21,385 nt of DNA from the NCBI GenBank assembly GCA_041572275.1, contig JBFFSQ010000027.1:1-21385 (forward strand), read 5' to 3'. Source of the stretch: JBFFSQ01 sp041572275 (GTDB lineage: Bacteria > Pseudomonadota > Gammaproteobacteria > SZUA-229). Each line of letters starts with the position of its first letter. Within the stretch, counting starts at the first letter, position 1. The notes under the pieces were generated by a model, which did no database searches, was not told the DNA's origin, and was given only the letters and a program-made list of their open reading frames with translations. The position numbers and the translations under genes were made by a program. Shown here piece after piece: positions 1 to 7,814 of this stretch.

Positions 1-104
1 GGTTGATTGTAAACAATCAGGCCGTCGCTTTGCTCCTGTACCATTAAAAACTTACCATCGCGTTCGATGATGGCCGCCACTGTGGCATGAGGTTTCCAGG
101 TCAT
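1..104 (-). CDS. nudJ: NudJ-type Nudix hydrolase (partial, N-terminal 34 codons)
   Basis: The minus strand opens with ATG at 104-102 and reads without a stop to the window edge, giving MTWKPHATVAAIIERDGKFL and then MVQEQSDGLIVYNQ. This matches the start of NudJ (E. coli [20 protein letters not shown]...), the Nudix phosphatase that hydrolyses nucleoside di- and triphosphates and thiamine (HMP) pyrophosphate. The Nudix box itself would lie beyond the edge and cannot be seen. The ATG overlaps the TGA of the upstream DUF2062 gene (ATGA), so the two are probably co-transcribed and translationally coupled. The family call rests on about 34 residues. Confidence 0.75.
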   Translation of the reverse strand, partial: MTWKPHATVAAIIERDGKFLMVQEQSDGLIVYNQ

Positions 105-634
105 GAATGTTTATGCTTTTGCTTGTATTTCAAACGTTTCTGTTTCAGATAATTGACTATATGCAGGCGCCAAAGAACCCGTATGGTAACAAAACCGGCC
201 ATTGCGCTTGTGGTAGCTAGTATAAAGCATCCGAATAGAAAAGGTTTCCAGATAGCGAGCATCTCTGTCTGTAGCCACTCAAAGCTGAGTTCAAAGCTGA
301 CCTCTACAGCGGCTGTGCCCAGTATCCAGGCACCTAATTTATAGGCAAAATAGAAAAGCGGCGGCATAGTCACTGGATTACTAATCCACACCAGGGCAGC
401 AGAGATTGGCAGGTTACTGCGAACAATAATGGCAGTGCCAGCTGCCAGAAGCATCTGAAAAGGGACTGGAACCCAGCAAAAAAACAGGCCGACAGCAAAG
501 GCATAGGAAACAGATCGGCGATTCAAATGCCATAAGTTTGGATCATGGAGTAGAGTACCAAAAATCTTGAGGTGCTTATGTTCGCGAATTTTATGATGAT
601 CCGGTAGATACCGGCGGATGAACTTCTTAGGCAT
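101..634 (-). CDS. DUF2062 family membrane protein
   Basis: A 177-residue basic membrane protein. The N-terminus (about residues 1-40) is rich in Lys, Arg and His and probably cytoplasmic. It is followed by hydrophobic segments near residues 44-70 and 74-106, with the family-typical stretch VGLFFCWVPVPFQM and the SNPVTMPP turn, then a third segment near 130-152 and a very basic tail (LKQKRLKYKQKHKHS). These are the hallmarks of the DUF2062 family, whose biochemical role is unknown. In several gammaproteobacteria, for example Pseudomonas, a DUF2062 gene sits beside comEC, as here, but divergently. It is transcribed away from comEC across an 86-bp intergenic gap and overlaps nudJ by 4 bp at its 3' end. 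Confidence 0.85.
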   Translation of the reverse strand: MPKKFIRRYLPDHHKIREHKHLKIFGTLLHDPNLWHLNRRSVSYAFAVGLFFCWVPVPFQMLLAAGTAIIVRSNLPISAALVWISNPVTMPPLFYFAYKLGAWILGTAAVEVSFELSFEWLQTEMLAIWKPFLFGCFILATTSAMAGFVTIRVLWRLHIVNYLKQKRLKYKQKHKHS

Positions 635-720
635 TCGATTATGTTACTATGCTGTGCTTAAAAAAACATGATAAAACATGTTGAAAAAGGGATTATCGCT
701 GTTTAGGCGTCAGGATACAA

Positions 721-3033
721 ATGAAGGAATCATTACAGGTTGGGACTGGATGGCCCATACAGGCGTTTGCTTTTCTGCTTGGTGTTTCGGCTCTGCAAGT
801 GTTTCGTACACTACCGGATCCATACTGGCTCAATTTTCTGCCATTCATTCTATTTTTCTATATCTTTAAGAAGGCTTTACGCACAATTTTAATCGTTGTC
901 ATCGGCTTTCTTTGGGCATTGTTTCATGCCCATATGTATTTTCTAGATGTTTTACCAGAGACTCTGGCTGGAAAGGATCTCTGGGTTGAGGGCTTTATTG
1001 CAGATATTCCGAAACGTGATGCCAAGGTACAGCGCTTTATTATGGATATCGAGCAATCATCAGTGACTCATGCGGGTTCTTTCCCAACTAAAATACGTGT
1101 CAGCTGGTATGGGTCCGATCAGGTCATCAGGGCAGGTGAGTACTGGCGCCTAAAGGTTAGATTGAAACCACCCCATGGTTTTATGAATCCGGGTAATTTC
1201 GACTATGAACGTTGGTTATACCTGAATCGAATTCATGCTACTGGCTATGTACGCTCTGATGCCAAAAATCAACGAATACTGTCTCAATCATCAAATCCTG
1301 TGGCCCAGATCAGGCAGTGGTTGTCAGCGCAAATAACTGAGAGTGGTTCACATCAGTTTAGTGGCATGCTAGCAGCACTTGCAGTTGGAGACAGATCGAC
1401 TGTCGATGATGAGCATTGGGAGTTGCTGAAAATCACCGGTACTAATCATCTGATGGCTATATCTGGGTTACACATCGGTCTGGTGGCCGGGTTTTTTTTC
1501 TGGCTTTTACGGCGTTTTTGTCCGCCGTTGATAATTCAATATATCCCCGCGCAAAGAGTGGCAGCCGTTGGTGCGCTAATAATGGCATTTGGCTACGCCA
1601 TGCTTGCCGGCTTTGCCATACCCACACAGCGCGCCCTGGTGATGTTAATAGTTGTATTAGGTGCCATACTGCTCAGTCGCCATATCAAGTCTGGCACTGC
1701 TTTATCGTTGGCACTGATTGCCGTACTCATATTTGATCCAATTGCGGTTTTGGCACCTGGGTTCTGGTTTTCATTTCTGGCGGTGACGGTTATCGCCTAC
1801 AGCTTTAGTGGGCGAATCGCCCGAGAACCATGGTACTGGCAGTGGGCACGGCTGCAATGGGTAATTGCGATTGCTTTGTTACCAGTGTCACTGTATCTAT
1901 TCCAGCAGGCCTCTCTAATTGCACCACTGGCTAATCTGATTCTTGTGCCCTGGGTCAGTTTTATCGTAGTGCCTCTGGTATTGCTGGCGATGCAACTGTT
2001 AGGTCTTTCGGTAAGTCTCGGTCATGGAGTACTGACAATGGCCGATTCTGCGCTAGCAGTTATTTGGCCCGTGCTTGAGTTTTTAGGAACATTACCCGTT
2101 GCCAGCTGGCAACAGGCACCACCCGATATGCTTACGCTCGGGCTGGCAGTCATTGGTGTGGCTTTATTGTTGGCTCCGCAAGGCTTGCCACAACGCTGGT
2201 TGGGGTTGGTTCTGTTATTGCCTTTGGTGATAATTCGGCCGTCACAGCCAGAAGCTGATGAATTCTGGTTGAGTTTACTTGATGTTGGCCAGGGGCTGGG
2301 TATCGTCATACAGACCCAGCAACATAGTCTGATTTTCGATACAGGCGCTAAATACAGTGACAGTTTTGATGCGGGCGACCGCGTGCTAGTGCCATTTTTG
2401 CGTTATCAGGGAATTACCCGGGTTGATCGTTTACTGATCAGTCATGGTGATAATGATCATATTGGCGGTGCGGCATCAGTGCTCGGACAGACGCAGGTAG
2501 ACGTGTTGATGGGGCAGGATGTTGAAAAGCTCGTTCATCCTGTGAAAGAACCTTGTTTTCAGGGGCAGAGTTGGGAATGGGATGGTGTGAGTTTTGAAGT
2601 ATTACATCCCGACCGTCTTTATAAGCAAAGAAATAACCGTGGTTGTGTGTTGAAAGTGAGTAATCGATCAGGGTCTGTCCTCATTACTGCGGATATTGAA
2701 AAACAGGTTGAACAACATCTATTACAGGTCTATGAACAGGATTTAAAAGCCGATGTGCTCATTATGCCGCATCATGGCAGTCTGACATCCTCAAGTCAGC
2801 CTTTTATCAATCAGGTTTTGCCTAACTATGCACTCGTCTCCGCTGGTTATATGAACCGATTCAAGCATCCACGGCCTGAAATTGTTCGCCGCTATGAAGA
2901 AAAAGGCGTAAAAGTACTGAATACCGCAAATCAGGGCGCGATTAGCATAAAATTTAATGAAAACAGTGATCTAGTGGAAGTTGAGAGCTATCGAAAACAA
3001 CACAATCAGTATTGGAATCATGTCCATCGATAA
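721..3033 (+). CDS. comEC: ComEC/Rec2 DNA internalization channel protein
   Basis: A 770-residue inner-membrane protein that in this family forms the channel moving single-stranded DNA into the cytoplasm during natural transformation. The order is: N-terminal hydrophobic segments plus an OB-like DUF4131 region (about 1-200), a polytopic Competence domain (about 205-490, starting at GMLAALAVGDRS and including TGTNHLMAISGLHIGL), and a C-terminal metallo-beta-lactamase-like domain (about 515-750). The last carries SHGDNDHIGG (S574-G583), LITADIEKQV and MPHHGS (M682-S687), so the metal-binding residues look intact. The start at 721 has AGGA (712-715) five bases upstream. It is the first gene of the eight-gene operon. 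No other competence genes lie in the window, so transformability cannot be judged. Confidence 0.95.
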   Translation: MKESLQVGTGWPIQAFAFLLGVSALQVFRTLPDPYWLNFLPFILFFYIFKKALRTILIVVIGFLWALFHAHMYFLDVLPETLAGKDLWVEGFIADIPKRDAKVQRFIMDIEQSSVTHAGSFPTKIRVSWYGSDQVIRAGEYWRLKVRLKPPHGFMNPGNFDYERWLYLNRIHATGYVRSDAKNQRILSQSSNPVAQIRQWLSAQITESGSHQFSGMLAALAVGDRSTVDDEHWELLKITGTNHLMAISGLHIGLVAGFFFWLLRRFCPPLIIQYIPAQRVAAVGALIMAFGYAMLAGFAIPTQRALVMLIVVLGAILLSRHIKSGTALSLALIAVLIFDPIAVLAPGFWFSFLAVTVIAYSFSGRIAREPWYWQWARLQWVIAIALLPVSLYLFQQASLIAPLANLILVPWVSFIVVPLVLLAMQLLGLSVSLGHGVLTMADSALAVIWPVLEFLGTLPVASWQQAPPDMLTLGLAVIGVALLLAPQGLPQRWLGLVLLLPLVIIRPSQPEADEFWLSLLDVGQGLGIVIQTQQHSLIFDTGAKYSDSFDAGDRVLVPFLRYQGITRVDRLLISHGDNDHIGGAASVLGQTQVDVLMGQDVEKLVHPVKEPCFQGQSWEWDGVSFEVLHPDRLYKQRNNRGCVLKVSNRSGSVLITADIEKQVEQHLLQVYEQDLKADVLIMPHHGSLTSSSQPFINQVLPNYALVSAGYMNRFKHPRPEIVRRYEEKGVKVLNTANQGAISIKFNENSDLVEVESYRKQHNQYWNHVHR

Positions 3034-3078
3034 CGTATGATGTGCAGCAACTAAAATTAACGCATAAGGTTTCGTGAC

Positions 3079-3720
3079 GTGTTAGAAATGGTTAAAGCCG
3101 GCGGATGGCTCATGTTCCCCATTATTGCCTGTTCAATCATCGCATTTGGAATAATTCTGGAGCGCTTCTGGACCTTACAGAGTAGTAAAGTCACCCCTAA
3201 ACACCTGGTTGCTACCATCTGGCATTGGGTTAAGGAAGGACAGCTCGAACGCTCAAAAGTAGAGGAAATGAGTAAACAGTCTGCTCTGGGCAAGATACTG
3301 GCTGCAGGTTTAAATAATCGCCATCTCGACCGGGAACGCATCAAGGAAAGCATAGAAGAAACTGGACGTCAGGTAGTGCATGAAATGGAACGTTTCCTGA
3401 ATACACTGGGCACAATCGCCGCTATTTCACCTTTGCTCGGCCTGCTGGGCACTGTAATCGGCATGATTAAGGTCTTCAATGCGATCACCAGCTCAGGCGT
3501 TGGAAATGCTGCACCGCTTGCCGGTGGCATCTCTCAGGCACTGATTACGACTGCGGCTGGTTTAAGCGTCGCTATAATTGCACTCATGTTCCATCGTTAT
3601 TTTCGTGGTCGAGTTGATGAGCTGGTGGTTAAAATGGAAGAAGAGGCCATTAAGATGGTCGATGTGCTGCATAATAACCGTAATCTGGCTGTCAGTGATA
3701 AAACGGAGAAAGCCGCTTGA
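3079..3720 (+). CDS. exbB: MotA/TolQ/ExbB-type proton channel protein
   Basis: A 213-residue inner-membrane protein of the ExbB/TolQ family, the pentameric stator subunit that pairs with ExbD to turn proton flow into mechanical work. One N-terminal membrane helix (about 8-30, GGWLMFPIIACSIIAFGIIL) is followed by a cytoplasmic helical stretch. Two C-terminal helices follow, about 107-132 with the conserved SPLLGLLGTVIGMI and about 140-172 with GGISQALITTAAGLSVAI. The start is GTG at 3079 with AAGG (3066-3069) nine bases upstream; family members usually begin (M/V)xELVKAGGW, which supports it over the ATG at 3088. It follows comEC by 45 bp, and its TGA overlaps the TTG start of exbD. No tonB, tolA or receptor gene is nearby, so its partner is unknown. 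Confidence 0.93.
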   Translation: MLEMVKAGGWLMFPIIACSIIAFGIILERFWTLQSSKVTPKHLVATIWHWVKEGQLERSKVEEMSKQSALGKILAAGLNNRHLDRERIKESIEETGRQVVHEMERFLNTLGTIAAISPLLGLLGTVIGMIKVFNAITSSGVGNAAPLAGGISQALITTAAGLSVAIIALMFHRYFRGRVDELVVKMEEEAIKMVDVLHNNRNLAVSDKTEKAA

Positions 3721-4136
3721 ACCTGAAGCCCGACCATCGTGATGATATCGAACTGAACTTGACACCCTTGATCGATGTCGTGTTTCTGTTGTTGATATTT
3801 TTTATGGTGTCGACCACGTTCGAGAAACAATCGAAACTTAAAGTGATGCTACCAGAAGCATCAGTCGCACCAACCCAGACTCAGGAAGAGCCGGTGGTTA
3901 TCGGTATTGATAGCAAGGGGCGTTTTTTCATTAATGATCGCCAGCTGGTTAATACCCAAATTGAAACCTTGAAACGTGCTCTGGAAAAAACAGTCGCTGG
4001 TAATAAGGATGTTTCGTTGGTGTTACGTGCTGATGCTCAAACACCCCATCAGTCAGTCGTAGTGGCAATGGATGCAGCCGCTCAGCTGGGTTTAACACGT
4101 TTATCTATTGCGACACTTGAAAAATCATCCAAGTAA
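3717..4136 (+). CDS. exbD: ExbD/TolR-type biopolymer transport protein
   Basis: A 139-residue protein with a short cytoplasmic N-terminus, one membrane helix at about 16-36 containing LTPLIDVVFLLLIFFM, and a periplasmic C-terminal domain. Asp20 in that helix is the protonatable Asp of the ExbD/TolR family. The start is TTG at 3717, sharing bases with the exbB stop (TTGA); GGAG at 3705-3708 gives good spacing, and the N-terminus MNLKPDHRDDIELNLTPLID lines up with family members. This argues for translational coupling with exbB and matched subunit output. It ends 3 bp before msbA. ExbBD pairs inside lipid A operons are known in other gammaproteobacteria; what they energise there is not evident from the sequence. 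Confidence 0.93.
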   Translation: MNLKPDHRDDIELNLTPLIDVVFLLLIFFMVSTTFEKQSKLKVMLPEASVAPTQTQEEPVVIGIDSKGRFFINDRQLVNTQIETLKRALEKTVAGNKDVSLVLRADAQTPHQSVVVAMDAAAQLGLTRLSIATLEKSSK

Positions 4137-4139
4137 TTC

Positions 4140-5900
4140 ATGACATCTTCAAAGACTACATATCGTCGTTTAGTTCGCTACGCGTTTAATTACTGGACTG
4201 TTTTTGTGTTATCGATCATCGGCATGGTGCTGGTTGCTTTATCACAGCCAGCGTTTGCTGCCTTAATGGAGCCTATGCTTAATGGTGGTTTCATTAATAA
4301 AGATCCAGAAGTTATTCGATGGATTCCGTTTGCAGTTATAGGTGTGTTCCTGGTACGGGCTTTTGCCGGTTTTTTATCGGAATACGGTATGGCCTGGATT
4401 GGTCGTCGAGTCATCATGGAGCTACGTGATGAAATGTTCGGTAAATTGATGTTGCTACCGACTCATTACTACGATGAGAATTCCACCGGTAATACTATTT
4501 CCAAGTTTACATATGATGTAGAGCAACTCGCCCAGGCAACGACTAATGCTATCAGTGTTTTGATCCGGGATGTGTTGATGATTCTGAGCCTGATTGGTTA
4601 TATGTTTTATCTCAGTCCGAAACTGGCGGCCGTGTTTCTTTTTATTGGGCCAGTTATTGCACTATTAGTTGGTCTTGTATCACGTCGTTTCCGGAAAATT
4701 AGTTCACGTATCCAGCAATCCATGGGTGAGGTCACTCATATAGTAGAAGAGGCCATTCAGGCTCAACGTGTGGTCAAAATCTTCGGCGGTCAGGATTACG
4801 AAGTTAAACAGTTTCATCATACCAATGAAAGCAATCGTTACCAGCAGATGAAGCTGGTTGCCACCAGTTCAATGAGCACTCCGATCATACAGATCATCGT
4901 TGCATTTGCATTGGCCGGTATTATTTATATGGCAACCCTGGAAGGTGTGAAAGACAAAATTGATGTGGGGGCCTTTATGGCATTCATGTCTGCGATGATG
5001 ATGCTATTTGCCCCCATCAAACGCTTAACTAATGTGAATTCTGTAATACAACGGGGCATAGCAGCTGCTGAAAGTGTGTTCACTTTACTCGATAACGAGA
5101 TAGAAATTGACCAGGGCAGTTATGAAGTTGATCGTGTATCAGGACGACTGGAATTTAAAGATATCGTTTTCAGTTATCGCGCTAACCCAGACAAGCCGGT
5201 ATTGAAATCTATCAATCTTAAAATTGAACCAGGACAAACTGTAGCTTTTGTCGGTCGCTCAGGAAGTGGTAAGTCTACACTGGTGAATTTGTTACCTAGA
5301 TTGTACGATGACTTTTCTGGTGAAATACTGCTTGATGGTAAAGATATACGGGATTACAGCCTGACCAGTTTGCGTGACCAAATGTCCTATGTCGGCCAGG
5401 ACATTGTCATGTTTAATGACACGGTGGCTCATAATATCGCTTATGGTCGTTTACACGATACGGATGAACAGCAAATAATTACAGCAGCCAAATCGGCACA
5501 TGCGCTTGAATTTATTCAACGTATGACGAAGGGCTTACATACTGAAGTCGGTGAGAAAGGCGTCATGCTCTCCGGTGGCCAACGACAGCGTATTGCGATT
5601 GCTCGGGCACTATTAAAAAATTCACCGGTTCTGATTATGGATGAGGCCACATCTGCTCTGGATACCGAGTCAGAACGTCACATCCAGGCGGCACTTGAAG
5701 AACTACTGAAGAATCGTACCACTCTGGTTATTGCGCATCGATTATCCACCATTGAAAATGCCGATCTAATTGTCGTTATGGATAATGGCGAGATCATTGA
5801 AACCGGGACACATCAGGAGTTACTGGCCAGAGATGGCAGCTATGCCGCTTTACACCGCATGCAATTTAGTGAAGTGGAAAATCGGCTTGAAGCGAATTGA
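4140..5900 (+). CDS. msbA: Lipid A export ABC transporter/permease MsbA
   Basis: A 586-residue ABC half-transporter, close to the 582 residues of E. coli MsbA, which flips core-lipid A across the inner membrane as a homodimer. The N-terminal six-helix transmembrane domain spans about 15-310 and the nucleotide-binding domain about 338-578. The NBD has Walker A GRSGSGKST (372-380, Lys378), signature LSGGQ (477-481), Walker B ending in MDEATSALD (Asp501, catalytic Glu502) and the H-loop His533. All catalytic residues are present. The assignment to MsbA over other lipid exporters rests on close overall resemblance and on being followed by lpxK, its classic partner. The ATG at 4140 lies 3 bp after exbD, and the 3' end overlaps lpxK by 14 bp. 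Confidence 0.96.
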   Translation: MTSSKTTYRRLVRYAFNYWTVFVLSIIGMVLVALSQPAFAALMEPMLNGGFINKDPEVIRWIPFAVIGVFLVRAFAGFLSEYGMAWIGRRVIMELRDEMFGKLMLLPTHYYDENSTGNTISKFTYDVEQLAQATTNAISVLIRDVLMILSLIGYMFYLSPKLAAVFLFIGPVIALLVGLVSRRFRKISSRIQQSMGEVTHIVEEAIQAQRVVKIFGGQDYEVKQFHHTNESNRYQQMKLVATSSMSTPIIQIIVAFALAGIIYMATLEGVKDKIDVGAFMAFMSAMMMLFAPIKRLTNVNSVIQRGIAAAESVFTLLDNEIEIDQGSYEVDRVSGRLEFKDIVFSYRANPDKPVLKSINLKIEPGQTVAFVGRSGSGKSTLVNLLPRLYDDFSGEILLDGKDIRDYSLTSLRDQMSYVGQDIVMFNDTVAHNIAYGRLHDTDEQQIITAAKSAHALEFIQRMTKGLHTEVGEKGVMLSGGQRQRIAIARALLKNSPVLIMDEATSALDTESERHIQAALEELLKNRTTLVIAHRLSTIENADLIVVMDNGEIIETGTHQELLARDGSYAALHRMQFSEVENRLEAN

Positions 5901-6867
5901 GCATTACTGGTATAGCCAGAATCCAGTGGCCTGGCTGCTGTTACCTGTTACTGGACTTTTTTGTCTTCTTAGCCTGATTCGTAAATTCCTTTACCGTCTA
6001 CATATTCTGCAAACCTATACCGCACCCGTGCCAGTAATAGTCGTGGGTAATATCAATATTGGTGGCACAGGGAAAACGCCACTGATTATCGAATTATGTC
6101 AGCAAATTAAAATGACAGGTATGAAGCCGGCAGTTATCAGCAGAGGTTATGGTGGCCAGGCCAAGAGCTGGCCTCAGCAGGTCACTCAAGAGAGCAGTGC
6201 CCAGCAGGTCGGAGATGAGCCTCGGTTAATTGCATTAAGAACGGGCTGCCCTGTAGTCGTAGGGCCAGATCGCCAAGCTGATGTCGAGCTGCTGCTCCAA
6301 AATTATGATTGTGATGTTATCCTCAGTGATGATGGTATGCAGCACTATAAACTGAACCGGGCTGCTGAAATTGCTGTTGTTGATGCTAGCAGAGGCTTTG
6401 GAAACGGCTTCTGTTTGCCTTCTGGTCCTTTGCGTGAACCACAAGGTCGATTGCAATCGGTTGATCTGGTCGTTCAAAATGGTGGTCAGCCGGATCAGGC
6501 ATCATTTACCATAAAGGCCAGGCAAGTGAATGCACTCAATACCGAGACCCAATGCCTGTTGTTGGAAAACATGAAAGGACAACAGGTCCATGCGGTAGCC
6601 GGAATTGGTAATCCCGGTCGTTTTTTTCAGATGTTAGAGGCGTTTGGTATTCGCTGCATTTGCCATGCTTTTGATGATCATCATGCTTATCAGCTACAGG
6701 ATTTCGATTTTGATGATGAGCTACCGATATTAATGACAGAAAAAGATGCGGTAAAATGTGCCAACTTTAAATTAAACAATGCGTGGTATGTTCCTATTGA
6801 TATCCAGTTGTCAGCAACGGCTCAGGAACAATTCCATCAAATTCTCCAGCAGGTATGTCATGGATAA
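5887..6867 (+). CDS. lpxK: Tetraacyldisaccharide 4'-kinase LpxK
   Basis: LpxK phosphorylates the 4' position of the tetraacyl-disaccharide 1-phosphate to give lipid IVA, on the inner membrane. With TTG at 5887 as start the protein has 326 residues, against 328 in E. coli, and begins MKRIEHYWYSQNP. A single hydrophobic N-terminal segment (about 14-32) precedes the P-loop GNINIGGTGKTP (54-65, Lys63). SRGYGG, QVGDEPRLIA, LSDDGMQHY and LMTEKDAVKC follow, all typical of the family. The frame is open further upstream to an ATG at 5770, but that would run 131 bp into msbA and add a non-homologous extension. A GTG at 5869 is another option with no visible ribosome site. The start overlaps the msbA stop, and the TAA overlaps the ycaR start. 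Confidence 0.94.
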   Translation: MKRIEHYWYSQNPVAWLLLPVTGLFCLLSLIRKFLYRLHILQTYTAPVPVIVVGNINIGGTGKTPLIIELCQQIKMTGMKPAVISRGYGGQAKSWPQQVTQESSAQQVGDEPRLIALRTGCPVVVGPDRQADVELLLQNYDCDVILSDDGMQHYKLNRAAEIAVVDASRGFGNGFCLPSGPLREPQGRLQSVDLVVQNGGQPDQASFTIKARQVNALNTETQCLLLENMKGQQVHAVAGIGNPGRFFQMLEAFGIRCICHAFDDHHAYQLQDFDFDDELPILMTEKDAVKCANFKLNNAWYVPIDIQLSATAQEQFHQILQQVCHG

Positions 6868-7048
6868 AAAAGTACTCGAAATTCTGGTTTGCCCCAAATG
6901 CAATGGCAAATTGACGTTTGATAAAAAAGCTCAGGAACTGATCTGCGAACAGGATGCTCTGGCATATCCAGTTCGAGATGGTATTCCGGTTATGCTCGAA
7001 GCTGAAGCACGTCAGTTGAATGAAACTTCAACTGAATCAGAAAACTAA
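6860..7048 (+). CDS. ycaR: Trm112-like zinc-ribbon protein YcaR (UPF0434)
   Basis: A 62-residue protein beginning MDKKVLEILVCPKCNGKL. It carries the Cys pair CPKC at residues 11-14 and the C-terminal half typical of the YcaR/UPF0434 (Trm112-like) family (LICEQDALAYPVRDGIPVML). The second zinc-binding Cys pair is reduced to one Cys (IC, residue 30), as in many bacterial members. The function is not established; Trm112 relatives act as small activator subunits of methyltransferases. The ATG at 6860 lies inside the last codons of lpxK (8-bp overlap), with a poor ribosome site, so reinitiation after lpxK is likely. The gene is almost always found between lpxK and kdsB, as here. Confidence 0.93.
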   Translation: MDKKVLEILVCPKCNGKLTFDKKAQELICEQDALAYPVRDGIPVMLEAEARQLNETSTESEN

Positions 7049-7050
7049 GT

Positions 7051-7809
7051 ATGTCTCTAAGCTTTAAAGTAGTTATTCCGGCGCGATATGCGTCAACTCG
7101 TTTTCCGGGTAAGCCCCTGATTGATATTGCCGGTAAACCGATGCTGCAGCATGTTTATGAAACGGCGCAACGCTCTGGCGCAGAACAGGTCATCATTGCC
7201 ACAGATGACGATCGCATCCAGGAAGTCGCCGAGGCTTTTGGTGCCAGTGTCTGTATGACATCACCGACGCACCCATCGGGTACTGATCGCCTGGCTGAGG
7301 TTAGCTTAAAATATGACTGGGCGAGTGATGAGATTGTTGTTAACTTACAGGGTGATGAACCCTTAACACCGCCCGAAATACTCAAACAGGTGGCTCTTAA
7401 TCTTGCTGATCATCCCCGTGCAGGTATGGCGACCTTATCGACAGCCATTCAACGAGTTGAAGATGTAGTCGACCCCAATATTGTCAAAGTGGTGACCGAT
7501 GCAGAAGGCTATGCACTGTATTTCAGTCGCGCAGCGATTCCCTGGGACAGGGATTCAACTGAGCCACGGTTAGATGAGAGCCGAGTGTATCAGCGTCATT
7601 TGGGTATCTATGCCTATCGGGTCAGTTTCCTGCATGCCTATACCAACATGGAGACATGCCCAATAGAGTCGCTGGAAAAACTGGAACAATTACGCGCTTT
7701 ATACAGTGGTATTGCGATTCATGTTGAAGAGGCGATAAAACTACCAGGACCGGGTATTGATACACCTGATGATTTAGAGGTCGTCACTCAGCTGATGACA
7801 AATGGTTGA
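7051..7809 (+). CDS. kdsB: 3-deoxy-manno-octulosonate cytidylyltransferase (CMP-Kdo synthetase)
   Basis: KdsB couples CTP with Kdo to form CMP-Kdo, the donor for the inner core sugar added to lipid IVA, in the cytoplasm. The 252 residues show the full set of family motifs: VVIPARYASTRFPGKPL (7-23), the nucleotide-binding ATDDDRI (50-56), HPSGTDRLAE (74-83), VNLQGDEPL (97-105) with the metal-binding Asp102, YFSRAAIPWDRD, RHLGIYAYR (182-190) and ESLEKLEQLRAL (206-217). The E. coli enzyme is 248 residues. The ATG at 7051 is 2 bp after the ycaR stop. Its place directly downstream of lpxK supports a lipid A-Kdo assembly operon. Confidence 0.97.
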   Translation: MSLSFKVVIPARYASTRFPGKPLIDIAGKPMLQHVYETAQRSGAEQVIIATDDDRIQEVAEAFGASVCMTSPTHPSGTDRLAEVSLKYDWASDEIVVNLQGDEPLTPPEILKQVALNLADHPRAGMATLSTAIQRVEDVVDPNIVKVVTDAEGYALYFSRAAIPWDRDSTEPRLDESRVYQRHLGIYAYRVSFLHAYTNMETCPIESLEKLEQLRALYSGIAIHVEEAIKLPGPGIDTPDDLEVVTQLMTNG

Positions 7810-7814
7810 GTAGT

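Noticed and set aside
5770..5886. Longer lpxK starting at the ATG at 5770
   Set aside because: It would overlap msbA by 131 bp and add 39 residues with no counterpart in LpxK; TTG 5887 gives the normal family length.
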